From contig NZ_SDIK01000042.1 in the NCBI RefSeq assembly GCF_008016795.1, positions 1 to 34,543 of the forward strand: a stretch of DNA of 34,543 nt, given 5' to 3'. The notes beneath the pieces are model-generated. The model was not told where the DNA came from. It saw only the letters and a program-made list of their open reading frames with translations, and searched no databases. Below are positions 8,368-14,758 of the stretch, piece by piece. The translations under genes were made by a program, and so were the position numbers. This DNA is from Prevotella brunnea. Lineage in GTDB: Bacteria > Bacteroidota > Bacteroidia > Bacteroidales > Bacteroidaceae. Every line of letters begins with the position of its first letter. Within the stretch, counting starts at the first letter, position 1.

Positions 8368-9783
8368 TTAATTTCTATTGGCTTTTATGCGGAAATCGAA
8401 GCGCAACCCACTTGGACTGTTATTCACAACCTCTATGCTGCCACCATGAATGAGTACCGCATTCTTCACGATGGCAAGCCCAAGACCCGTTCCACCGAGT
8501 TTCCTGCTTCTGCCTTTGTCAATCCTGTAAAAACGTTCAAAGAGTCTCGGCAGATGTTCCTTATTTACACCCGTGCCATTATCGGTGAAGCAGAAGTTCC
8601 AATAGCCATTATTCTCGTAAGCATTCAGCGTGATGGTGGTTCCTTCGCCTGCATAAGCGATGGCGTTGTCGGTAAGATTGCGGAAAACGCTGTATAACAA
8701 GTTTTTTACCCCTTTCACCATAATGTGATCGGGCAGATTGTTGCGGAATGTCATGTCGCGCTCGTTTAGTTCCAATGCCGTTTCTCTTTGAATATTCGCG
8801 ACCAAAGTGCAGATATCGATTGATTCAATGTCCATCATTTTCGCTCCATCATCAATCCTGTTGAGGGTTGAAATATCTCTCAGCAGCGATGTCAGCCTCT
8901 CTGTCTGGGTGTAACAGCGAGCGAGGAACTGTTTCTTATTCTCTTCCGTGATGCACGGATTATCCAAAATGGTTTCCAAGTAGCCTTGAATGGATGCTAT
9001 GGGGGTCTTCAGCTCGTGGGCGATATTCTGTGTCAGCTGGCGTTTCAATATGTCTTGCTCTTGCCGGGTAGATTCCAGTCGTTTATAAATCTTAATGATG
9101 CGTTCGGCAATCTCGCCCAATTCGTCATCGGGGAAGTCGGCAAGGTCTTCTGTCTCAAGACTCTCATTGTTGTCTGCCCGCGATGCGAATATCTTTAGTT
9201 TGGTGATATTCTTGTCAAGACTGTTTACAAATCTGTAGATGACAAACGTAAGTAGTGCCAACGCCAACAGCGCGAACCATATATAATGTTGGTCCGACTT
9301 TAACGATTTTGCCAAGTCGTCATTGTAAGGCAACGCCGTGCGAATAATGATGCCATCTTTGGGAAAATAGGTGGCTGAATAATAATAATCCTGCTTCAAT
9401 GTCTTGCTTCTTCTTTCCACAGTGGATCCCCAACCGGTAGCCAATGCCTTGATTACCTCCTCTCGGTTTCGATGGTTGGAAATGTGCAGGTAGTCTTTTT
9501 TCTCATTATCGAAAATCACCCCTCCATCGCGGCGGATGAGTGTAACGCGCATATCCTTTCGGCTGTGGGAAGCGAGATAGCTCGTGATACTCTTTTCTTC
9601 GTATCCACTCTTTTCCAACTCTTCTGCCATGTGTTTGTTGAACATCTGCAATTGCAATTCGAGTGTCTTCACTTTATATTGCTTTTCACGGTTTTGTTGG
9701 AAAACAATAAATGCGATTGAGAATACAAGGAAAACGGCCATAATACTCAGGTAGAGCTTATGACCGATGCTTATTTTTTTCAT
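8368..9783 (-). CDS. Membrane sensor histidine kinase
   Basis: A 471-residue two-component kinase. TM1 is at about 10-28, a periplasmic sensor region at 29-165, TM2 at 167-185 and a HAMP-like linker at 186-240. The dimerisation/phosphoacceptor helix has NIAHELKTPIAS (His256). The ATPase domain has an N-box (NLTDNAIAYA, about 369-378), G1 (DNGTGV, 401-406), an F-box (LFERFY) and G2 (GGTGLGLAIV, 430-439). All catalytic motifs are intact. It lies 88 nt downstream of the response regulator on the same strand, and the two are presumably co-transcribed. The periplasmic domain does not reveal its signal. The convergent PiT gene hints at phosphate, and PhoR-type kinases share this layout, but a PhoR assignment is only inference. 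Confidence 0.92.
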   Translation of the reverse strand: MKKISIGHKLYLSIMAVFLVFSIAFIVFQQNREKQYKVKTLELQLQMFNKHMAEELEKSGYEEKSITSYLASHSRKDMRVTLIRRDGGVIFDNEKKDYLHISNHRNREEVIKALATGWGSTVERRSKTLKQDYYYSATYFPKDGIIIRTALPYNDDLAKSLKSDQHYIWFALLALALLTFVIYRFVNSLDKNITKLKIFASRADNNESLETEDLADFPDDELGEIAERIIKIYKRLESTRQEQDILKRQLTQNIAHELKTPIASIQGYLETILDNPCITEENKKQFLARCYTQTERLTSLLRDISTLNRIDDGAKMMDIESIDICTLVANIQRETALELNERDMTFRNNLPDHIMVKGVKNLLYSVFRNLTDNAIAYAGEGTTITLNAYENNGYWNFCFTDNGTGVNKEHLPRLFERFYRIDKGRSRKLGGTGLGLAIVKNAVLIHGGSIEVVNNSPSGLRFDFRIKANRN

Positions 9784-9871
9784 GATTCATTTGCTAAAGT
9801 CCGACAACTTGTTTTGTTGGGAAGCGTTGAGGCTTCGGCGAACCGCACGATGTCTCTTCCCTCCGCACGAC

Positions 9872-10570
9872 TTACATGTTAAAGTAATAGCCAAACCCCA
9901 ATCGGGTGGCAATACATTTGGAGAAACGTCCTATCTTCTTTCTAACCCTTGTGATATATACATCCACCGTTCGGTCAAGCACCAACACGTCTTTTGGCCA
10001 AATACGCTCAATGAGTTCTTGGCGAGAGAAGACTCGACCTCTTTCCTCCAGTAACAGATGCAGCAATTCAAATTCCGTTTTTGTAAATGGAACCTCTTCT
10101 CCGTCAATATTAACGGTCTTCTTCTCTAAATCCATTTCCAATCCTTCGAATGAAAGTGTTCTGTGCTGCTCCGGCTCAATCACTGTTGCCGTCTCCGTGC
10201 GATTTAGAACGGCTCTGACACGCAGAATAACCTCACGGATGGAAAATGGTTTTGAAATGTAGTCGTCTGCCCCCAAGTTAAAACCGGTAACCGTGTCGTT
10301 CTCGGAATCGCGGGCAGTGAGGAAGATGATGGGGATTTTCTTCGTCAGAGGATTGTCTTTTAGTTTTTTAGCCATGGCAAAACCGGAAATTTCGCCCATC
10401 ATGACATCAAGAAGAATGAGATTATATCTTGAAATCTCCATGCCGAGAGCTTCCTCTGCGGAATGAGCCGTCTCCACAATGTATCCTTCGGTTTCAAGGT
10501 TAAACTTTAATATCTCGCAAATGTCCTCTTCATCATCAACAACTAAAATGCAGTGTTTGATATCGCCCAT
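9872..10570 (-). CDS. OmpR/PhoB-family response regulator
   Basis: A 232-residue protein. The receiver domain (about 6-120) has the acidic pair Asp12/Asp13, phosphoacceptor Asp55, Thr85 and Lys107. A winged-helix effector domain (about 135-232) includes TKTEFELLHLLLEERGRVFSR and the DRTVDVYITRVRKKIG recognition segment. It is the partner of the histidine kinase directly downstream. OmpR-family regulators bind tandem direct repeats with 10-11 bp steps, which is the pattern in front of the PiT transporter at 5745-5783, so that site is a reasonable candidate target. A -7 element (reverse TAAATTTG, 10594-10601) lies just upstream. Which signal it answers to is unknown. Confidence 0.94.
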   Translation of the reverse strand: MGDIKHCILVVDDEEDICEILKFNLETEGYIVETAHSAEEALGMEISRYNLILLDVMMGEISGFAMAKKLKDNPLTKKIPIIFLTARDSENDTVTGFNLGADDYISKPFSIREVILRVRAVLNRTETATVIEPEQHRTLSFEGLEMDLEKKTVNIDGEEVPFTKTEFELLHLLLEERGRVFSRQELIERIWPKDVLVLDRTVDVYITRVRKKIGRFSKCIATRLGFGYYFNM

Positions 10571-10593
10571 CTTCTTATAAGTTTGATTTTCTG

Positions 10594-10601
10594 CAAATTT
10601 A
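10594..10601 (-). promoter_or_regulatory. -7 element of the two-component operon
   Basis: The reverse strand reads TAAATTTG, a TAnnTTTG match 24 nt before the response regulator start. No clear TTTG -33 element is present. A repeated CATAAGA (12 bp apart, forward positions 10629-10647) lies just upstream. Confidence 0.45.
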
Positions 10602-11244
10602 TAAAATTTTTCCGTAATAGTTTTTTTTCTTATGTTAAAATCTTATGAAAAAACAACCTTTGTTTTGTCTTTGTGATGTGGAAAATCAAGAGTTACGATG
10701 TTACGAAGAGGTGCTCATCTCGTCATCAGGCGACTTCTGTTTGTAAACTATTCTTACCAAAAAACCGCATATATAAAATCGCAATCCGGGAAAACGACAG
10801 GAGGGAAATTGACGTTTTCCCAACAAAAATCAAGCGATATTTCTCCGAAAAACCATGTATTCTCACAAAAGCTTACCTTTTGTCATGCATTAGCTTATGT
10901 TTTGCGTTGCGATACATGAGCTTTTGCACTGCAAAAGGTAAGCTTTTGTAGTGAAAAACCACGAGGAAAATTAATGTTTTTATTTGCTCTCCGAGTGCTG
11001 TATCACGTATTTATCTGTTTATCAACTAATTGTGAAAATTAAGATAATTTGCGTATTTACGAACAAGGATGAATGTTTTTGCTTTTAAGGGCAGCATTTT
11101 GAGGTATATGTAAATATATTTCAACTACGATAATCCGTAGTTTCAACCTTAAATTCGTCTTTTTCCAAGTCGGGGAACCACTCGCAAAAGACTGATAAGG
11201 GAAGATTTTTCCGGCATTGTTTCGATGTTTTGTCAAAATAACGT
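10602..11244. other. Divergent intergenic region with a repeat array
   Basis: About 640 nt between the response regulator and the thioredoxin-fold lipoprotein. It holds one copy of the 22-nt repeat family (10861-10950) and a 7-bp dyad, AACTACG/CGTAGTT (11123-11142), flanked by TTTCAAC on both sides. A forward ORF of 92 codons (10673-10951) is open, but its C-terminal part is encoded by the repeat and it looks spurious. Confidence 0.5.
10861..10950. repeat. 22-nt modular repeat array, copy A
   Basis: Read on the reverse strand, three modules start at 22-nt steps: CAAAAGCTCATG, CAAAACATAAGC and CAAAAGGTAAGC, each followed by about 10 less conserved bases. They meet a forward CAAAAGGTAAGC (10932-10943) at a symmetric centre, CTTTTGCACTGCAAAAG (10921-10937). 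The outermost modules form an 18-bp perfect inverted repeat (10865-10882 and 10932-10949). Copies B and C lie at 22105-22190 and 29248-29326. Confidence 0.75.
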
Positions 11245-11252
11245 TATCTTTG
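11245..11252 (+). promoter_or_regulatory. -7 element of the thioredoxin-fold lipoprotein gene
   Basis: TATCTTTG matches TAnnTTTG and lies 37 nt before the ATG at 11290. The upstream -33 element is not clear. Confidence 0.5.
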
Positions 11253-11289
11253 CAGAGTAAGAAAAAGAAACACATCATCAGCAACAAGA

Positions 11290-12441
11290 ATGAAAAACAA
11301 CTTGAAAACCATACTCGCGAGTTGCCTTCTTTCGGGAACGGCAATGCTGACAGGCTGCTCAGGCGAGCAGTTTCACGTAACGGGAAACATCACCAACGCA
11401 AAGGATTCCGTGCTTTATTTCGAGCACAACAGTCTGACGGGCTTCCACAAACTCGACTCGGTGAAACTCGCCGACGACGGCAGTTTCGCTTTTTCAGGCG
11501 ACAAGGCAGACAATCCTGAGTTCTATCGTTTGCGCATCGCCGACCAAATTATCAATATCGGCATCGATTCAACGGAGACGGTGAACGTTACTGCCGCCTA
11601 TCCCGGAATGGCAGCGAGCTACGAGGTGAAAGGCTCGTACGAGAATGAGAAGATAAAGGAGCTGGCGCTGAAACAAATCAACCTGCAAGCACAATGCCAA
11701 GCCATCGCCACGCAACATCCGGAGGTGGCAGATTCGCTCATCGACAACCTGCTTGCCGGCTACAAACACGATGTCAGCAATAACTATATCTTCAAGGAGC
11801 CGATGAGAGCTTACAGCTATTTCGCCCTGTTTCAATACATCGTGGTGAACAACCGGGCACGCCTGATATTCAATCCGGCACGCGATGCGGCGGACAACAA
11901 GGTGTTCGGTGCCGTGGCAACAAGCTGGGACACGTTTTATCCGGGGTCGGAACGAGGCGAGAACCTGCACAACATCGCCATCAAGGGAATGCAGGATGAA
12001 CGCATCGTAAAAGCACGTGGAAAACAGGTGGAAGTGAATGCGGAGGAAACAGGAGTCATCGACCTGCCACTGCGCGACAACGTGGGCAACGAACGGCATC
12101 TGACCGACTTGAAAGGTCAGGTGGTGCTTTTGGATTTTCACATCTTCGGAATGAAAGGCTCCACGGAATACATCATGCGGATGCGCGAACTCTATGAGAA
12201 GTATCATTCAAAAGGTTTGGAAATCTTCATGGTATCGCTCGATGACAATGAGCATTTTTGGAAAGAACAGGTGGCAAACCTGCCATGGATTAACGTCTTC
12301 GACAACACGGGCATAAGCCGGGCTTACACGGAGGCAGCCACTGCCACGCCAATTATTTACCTCATTGACCGGGGAAATAACATCGTAAGAAATCCGGGAC
12401 AGATAAAAAATCTCGAAGCGGAGATACAAGCATTGCTATAA
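11290..12441 (+). CDS. DUF4369/thioredoxin-fold lipoprotein lacking redox cysteines
   Basis: A 383-residue lipoprotein. Its signal peptide ends MLTGC (Cys23). An N-terminal beta-rich DUF4369-like domain (about 27-115) starts at FHVTGNITNAKDSVLYF, a helical middle follows (about 118-240), and a C-terminal TlpA/AhpC-like thioredoxin fold covers about 250-383. The fold is supported by LKGQVVLLDF, FMVSLDDNEHFW and the cis-proline strand TATPIIYLID (Pro354). The usual WCxxC site is absent: the aligned segment reads FHIFGMKGS (283-291), with Met288 and Ser291 where cysteines belong. The only other cysteines are Cys12 in the signal and Cys136. A disulfide oxidoreductase role is therefore unlikely, and a binding or chaperone role is possible. 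It stands alone between a -7 element and a 15-bp terminator stem. Confidence 0.85.
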   Translation: MKNNLKTILASCLLSGTAMLTGCSGEQFHVTGNITNAKDSVLYFEHNSLTGFHKLDSVKLADDGSFAFSGDKADNPEFYRLRIADQIINIGIDSTETVNVTAAYPGMAASYEVKGSYENEKIKELALKQINLQAQCQAIATQHPEVADSLIDNLLAGYKHDVSNNYIFKEPMRAYSYFALFQYIVVNNRARLIFNPARDAADNKVFGAVATSWDTFYPGSERGENLHNIAIKGMQDERIVKARGKQVEVNAEETGVIDLPLRDNVGNERHLTDLKGQVVLLDFHIFGMKGSTEYIMRMRELYEKYHSKGLEIFMVSLDDNEHFWKEQVANLPWINVFDNTGISRAYTEAATATPIIYLIDRGNNIVRNPGQIKNLEAEIQALL

Positions 12442-12485
12442 ATCTTGCCGACCGGCGTTCCAACGCGCTCTTTCGCAAACCATAA

Positions 12486-12535
12486 ATCGAACAAAGCCTC
12501 CTCACACAGTCCGGTGCGAAGAGGCTTTGTTCGAT
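12486..12535. terminator. Strong stem-loop between convergent genes
   Basis: A 15-bp perfect stem, ATCGAACAAAGCCTC (12486-12500) and its complement (12521-12535), lies between the lipoprotein gene and the convergent outer-membrane protein gene. The T-tract is weak on both strands, but position and stem strength favour a bidirectional terminator. Confidence 0.7.
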
Positions 12536-12554
12536 AACCGACAACAAATAGCGT

Positions 12555-13142
12555 TTAGAACGCCTTACCAAAACTAATGTATAAACCCAAAAGTGCCTCT
12601 CTGCCACAATACCGGTTATTGGTAATCATGCAAGCGGGAGTGATGCCAATACGGAACTGAAATCCACGTTTGTGGGTATAACGATACCCGATATTCAAAT
12701 AAGCGAAGGAGGAGATGTTGTTTTCGGATATGTTTTTATAGGCAATTCTCCATTGCTCTGCTTCAAACTTAAAATGTTCAGCCACTGCGATGTGGTCGTT
12801 GTAATATCCGGTATTAACACCCAATCCCATTTCGAGGCGGTTTTTGCCTTTTCCAAGCAGATAATTTACTTCAAGCGGAATACTGTAAACCCGAGTCGAA
12901 GTACCCGCTGCGAAAAAATAGTTTGCCTTAGAATAACCAAAAGCAAACCCAACGCGATAGCCCCATTTGGAATCTTCCTTGAAACGCGCATCGTAATTGA
13001 TGCCAACGCCATTGGAGCCACCTCCAAACTCAAGGAAAACACTTCGGGAGCGAATGGTGTCGTTTTGAGCATAAGCCGTGGTGGAAATGGAAAACAGCAA
13101 ATGACACAGCAGGATTGACGTGAGAATATTCTTCTTTTTCAT
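12555..13142 (-). CDS. Small outer-membrane beta-barrel protein
   Basis: A 195-residue secreted protein. The signal peptide spans about 1-25, ending AYA before QND. The rest alternates hydrophobic and aromatic residues with Gly, Asn and Tyr in short strands (SVFLEFGGGSNGVGINYD, YRVGFAFGYSKANYF, RLEMGLGVNTGYYN, FAYLNIGYRYTH), and it ends ...LGLYISFGKAF, with a terminal Phe as outer-membrane barrels usually have. About eight strands are plausible, as in OmpW/OmpX-like porin-fold proteins. No catalytic motif is seen and I cannot name a function. The nearest good -7 element on this strand (TATCTTTG, 13395-13402) would give a long leader of about 250 nt. It lies downstream of an ECF sigma operon but is separated from it by a terminator. 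Confidence 0.75.
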   Translation of the reverse strand: MKKKNILTSILLCHLLFSISTTAYAQNDTIRSRSVFLEFGGGSNGVGINYDARFKEDSKWGYRVGFAFGYSKANYFFAAGTSTRVYSIPLEVNYLLGKGKNRLEMGLGVNTGYYNDHIAVAEHFKFEAEQWRIAYKNISENNISSFAYLNIGYRYTHKRGFQFRIGITPACMITNNRYCGREALLGLYISFGKAF

Positions 13143-13479
13143 GTTTATAGGGTATGAATAGTGGTAAGATGGTGTTCAAAAATTAAACGTATATATCTTT
13201 CTTGGTTTCTTTAATTTTACTTTCCTACAATCTTTCCATCTCTTTTTCATCATTTTCTCGTCTTTCATCGGTCGGGCAGCTCGCTACACTCCCTTTTTAA
13301 ATCAAAAGACTGAATGAAAAAACAAACGAAAATATTGTGGCAATTAATTTTGAATAGTTACTCAAAATATATTCTTATTCTTTCATAACGAGCGCAAAGA
13401 TAATAAAAAAAAAGAGAAGAAGAATAATTCAATGGAAATATATCGCCAAAGCTTCCACATAGGAAATAGAACAAACACA
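13143..13479. other. A/T-rich intergenic region
   Basis: Between the outer-membrane protein gene and the sigma operon terminator. A reverse TATCTTTG (13395-13402) may start the outer-membrane protein transcript. A forward ORF (13432-13680) crosses the terminator and is not believable. Confidence 0.4.
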
Positions 13480-13515
13480 AAAAGAAAAGCCAACATCCCT
13501 TGCCGGGATATTGGC
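13480..13515 (-). terminator. Terminator of the sigma/anti-sigma operon
   Basis: On the reverse strand, GCCAATATCCC pairs with GGGATGTTGGC (13489-13499 and 13505-13515), with one G-U pair and a 5-nt loop. TTTTCTTTTTG follows. The single C/A mismatch seen on the forward strand becomes a G-U wobble in the reverse transcript, which shows the hairpin serves the reverse-strand genes. Confidence 0.8.
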
Positions 13516-13619
13516 CATCTATTGTTTTTACACATTGAAAAAATTAGAGAATTGAAACTTCACAGTTTCGCTTGTTTTACTAAATCTGATTATTTTATAG
13601 AGAAAGCATTGAAATTATC

Positions 13620-14108
13620 TTACTTAATGATGACCTGTTGTTGGGGCTGCGAGGTGGTGCTTTGCAACGAATCGGAGTGAGTTGAGTCTGCCTTGGCAAC
13701 GGAAAGTCCTTCTCGCGTTTGGTTCGTGTTTGCCACCTCCGTTTGTTGGAGCTGTGCATCTTTCGGCTGAATGGCAGTTTGAATGGCATTTCCGAGGGTA
13801 AGCACTATCGCAACGACAGCTGCTGCCTTGAATAAGGGGATTAACCGCTGACGCATCGTTATGGTGCGTGCTTTCACGGGTTCGTCTTCCCGAATCATTC
13901 CAAGTACCTTGCGGTCGAACTCATCATCCAACGCATCGCTTTCCTTTTGTTCACGCCCATAAACGAACAAGTCTTTATAAGGCAAGAATTCAGCCGGAAC
14001 GTCCTCTTGCGAAAAAAACGTGCGGAGAATATCCTCCTCATGCAACGTCGTCTCGCAACGCCAATAACGCTCCATTAACTGTTCTATGTACTTATAATCC
14101 ATATTCAT
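13620..14108 (-). CDS. Probable anti-sigma factor, single-pass membrane protein
   Basis: A 162-residue protein with a cytoplasmic N-terminal half (1-88) of acidic helices, one membrane segment at about 89-107 (LIPLFKAAAVVAIVLTLG) and a polar, Gln/Ser/Thr-rich periplasmic tail. It overlaps the upstream ECF sigma gene by 17 bp, so the two are translationally coupled. I see no zinc-binding anti-sigma motif (HxxxCxxC). The assignment rests on topology and gene order, the standard layout for ECF sigma/anti-sigma pairs. Bacteroidota often carry such unclassified partners. No extracytoplasmic signal can be inferred from the tail. Confidence 0.65.
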   Translation of the reverse strand: MNMDYKYIEQLMERYWRCETTLHEEDILRTFFSQEDVPAEFLPYKDLFVYGREQKESDALDDEFDRKVLGMIREDEPVKARTITMRQRLIPLFKAAAVVAIVLTLGNAIQTAIQPKDAQLQQTEVANTNQTREGLSVAKADSTHSDSLQSTTSQPQQQVIIK

Positions 14109-14604
14109 CTATTTTTTTGTATTTTTGTTTCACCGCCTGACGCGCCCTAAAGATGTTCACCTTGACCTGTTCTTCGGTTATTTCCAATATCTCGGCTATT
14201 TCCTTATAAGCTTTTCCCTCAAAATCTCTCAGCTGCATACAGCTCTTTTGCTTTTCGGGAAGTGAGTTTACGATATCTCTCACCAAGCGGATGTGGTCTT
14301 GACGAATCATCTCGTCTTGGGGATTGGACAAAGACTGCGGCTGAACTTCGTTAGTTGTTTCCAGCGATTCGTTGTTGTTGCCTTTTTTCTTTATCCTGTC
14401 CAATGAGAGGTTGCGGCAAATTTTCAGGCTGAAAGCCTCGATGGAGTCTATCGAATCCCAATCGAAACGTTTGTTCCAAACCTTTATCAGCGTATCCTGA
14501 ACAATGTCTTCTGCCTCTGCCCGATTGAGCGTGATGCGCAAAGCGAGCCGGAAGAGTTCGTTCTTCAAAGGCAACACATCATTGCGGAAACTGATTTTCT
14601 TCAT
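14092..14604 (-). CDS. ECF-type RNA polymerase sigma factor
   Basis: A 170-residue sigma-70 family member with only regions 2 and 4. Region 2 (about 14-75) includes ALRITLNRAEAEDIVQDTLIKVW, and region 4 (about 113-162) includes LPEKQKSCMQLRDFEGKAYKEIAEIL with its helix-turn-helix. A polar linker joins them. It directs RNA polymerase to a small set of stress or envelope promoters and is normally held by its anti-sigma partner, here the overlapping gene at 13620. Upstream lies TGTAACT, 16 nt, then CGTC (14620-14646), the same arrangement as before the second sigma operon at 33084-33110, which points to autoregulation. The start at 14604 fits this promoter with a leader of about 10 nt. Confidence 0.93.
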   Translation of the reverse strand: MKKISFRNDVLPLKNELFRLALRITLNRAEAEDIVQDTLIKVWNKRFDWDSIDSIEAFSLKICRNLSLDRIKKKGNNNESLETTNEVQPQSLSNPQDEMIRQDHIRLVRDIVNSLPEKQKSCMQLRDFEGKAYKEIAEILEITEEQVKVNIFRARQAVKQKYKKIDEYGL

Positions 14605-14619
14605 CCTCTCTGTTTGATT

Positions 14620-14646
14620 GACGATTAAATTAGGTCGAAAGTTACA
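14620..14646 (-). promoter_or_regulatory. Probable ECF promoter, sigma operon 1
   Basis: On the reverse strand, TGTAACT (14640-14646), a 16-nt spacer and CGTC (14620-14623). ECF sigma factors of several groups use TGTmAC-like -35 and CGTC-like -10 elements. The vegetative TAnnTTTG pattern is absent at this start. Confidence 0.6.
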
Positions 14647-14657
14647 CTTTCATGTGA

Positions 14658-14690
14658 ATTTCGCTAATATTTAACATTCATTAGCGAAAT
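14658..14690. repeat. 11-bp dyad upstream of the ECF promoter
   Basis: ATTTCGCTAAT (14658-14668) and ATTAGCGAAAT (14680-14690) form a perfect inverted repeat around an 11-nt loop. No T-tract follows on the reverse strand, so it is a poor terminator for speA. Its place 11 nt upstream of the -35 element suggests an operator. Confidence 0.5.
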
Positions 14691-14758
14691 AACATAGATT
14701 CGAAGAGAGGCGGTTCGAAACTCTGATAGGGGCTTCACCGCTCCCTCCCCCCGAGAGA

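Noticed and set aside
8311..8697. Forward ORF of 128 codons
   Set aside because: Antisense to the ATPase domain of the histidine kinase.
10861..10950. Repeat array considered as a CRISPR
   Set aside because: Modules are degenerate, occur in both orientations and repeat every 22 nt with no spacers of usual length; no cas genes are nearby.
10673..10951. Forward ORF of 92 codons upstream of the thioredoxin-fold lipoprotein
   Set aside because: Its C-terminal part is encoded by the 22-nt repeat array, and the protein has no recognisable character; it looks like a chance ORF through a repeat.
14700..14750. GGTTCGAA-like sequence that recalls a tRNA T-loop
   Set aside because: No acceptor, anticodon or D-arm can be drawn around it; it is better explained as a GC-rich hairpin after speA.
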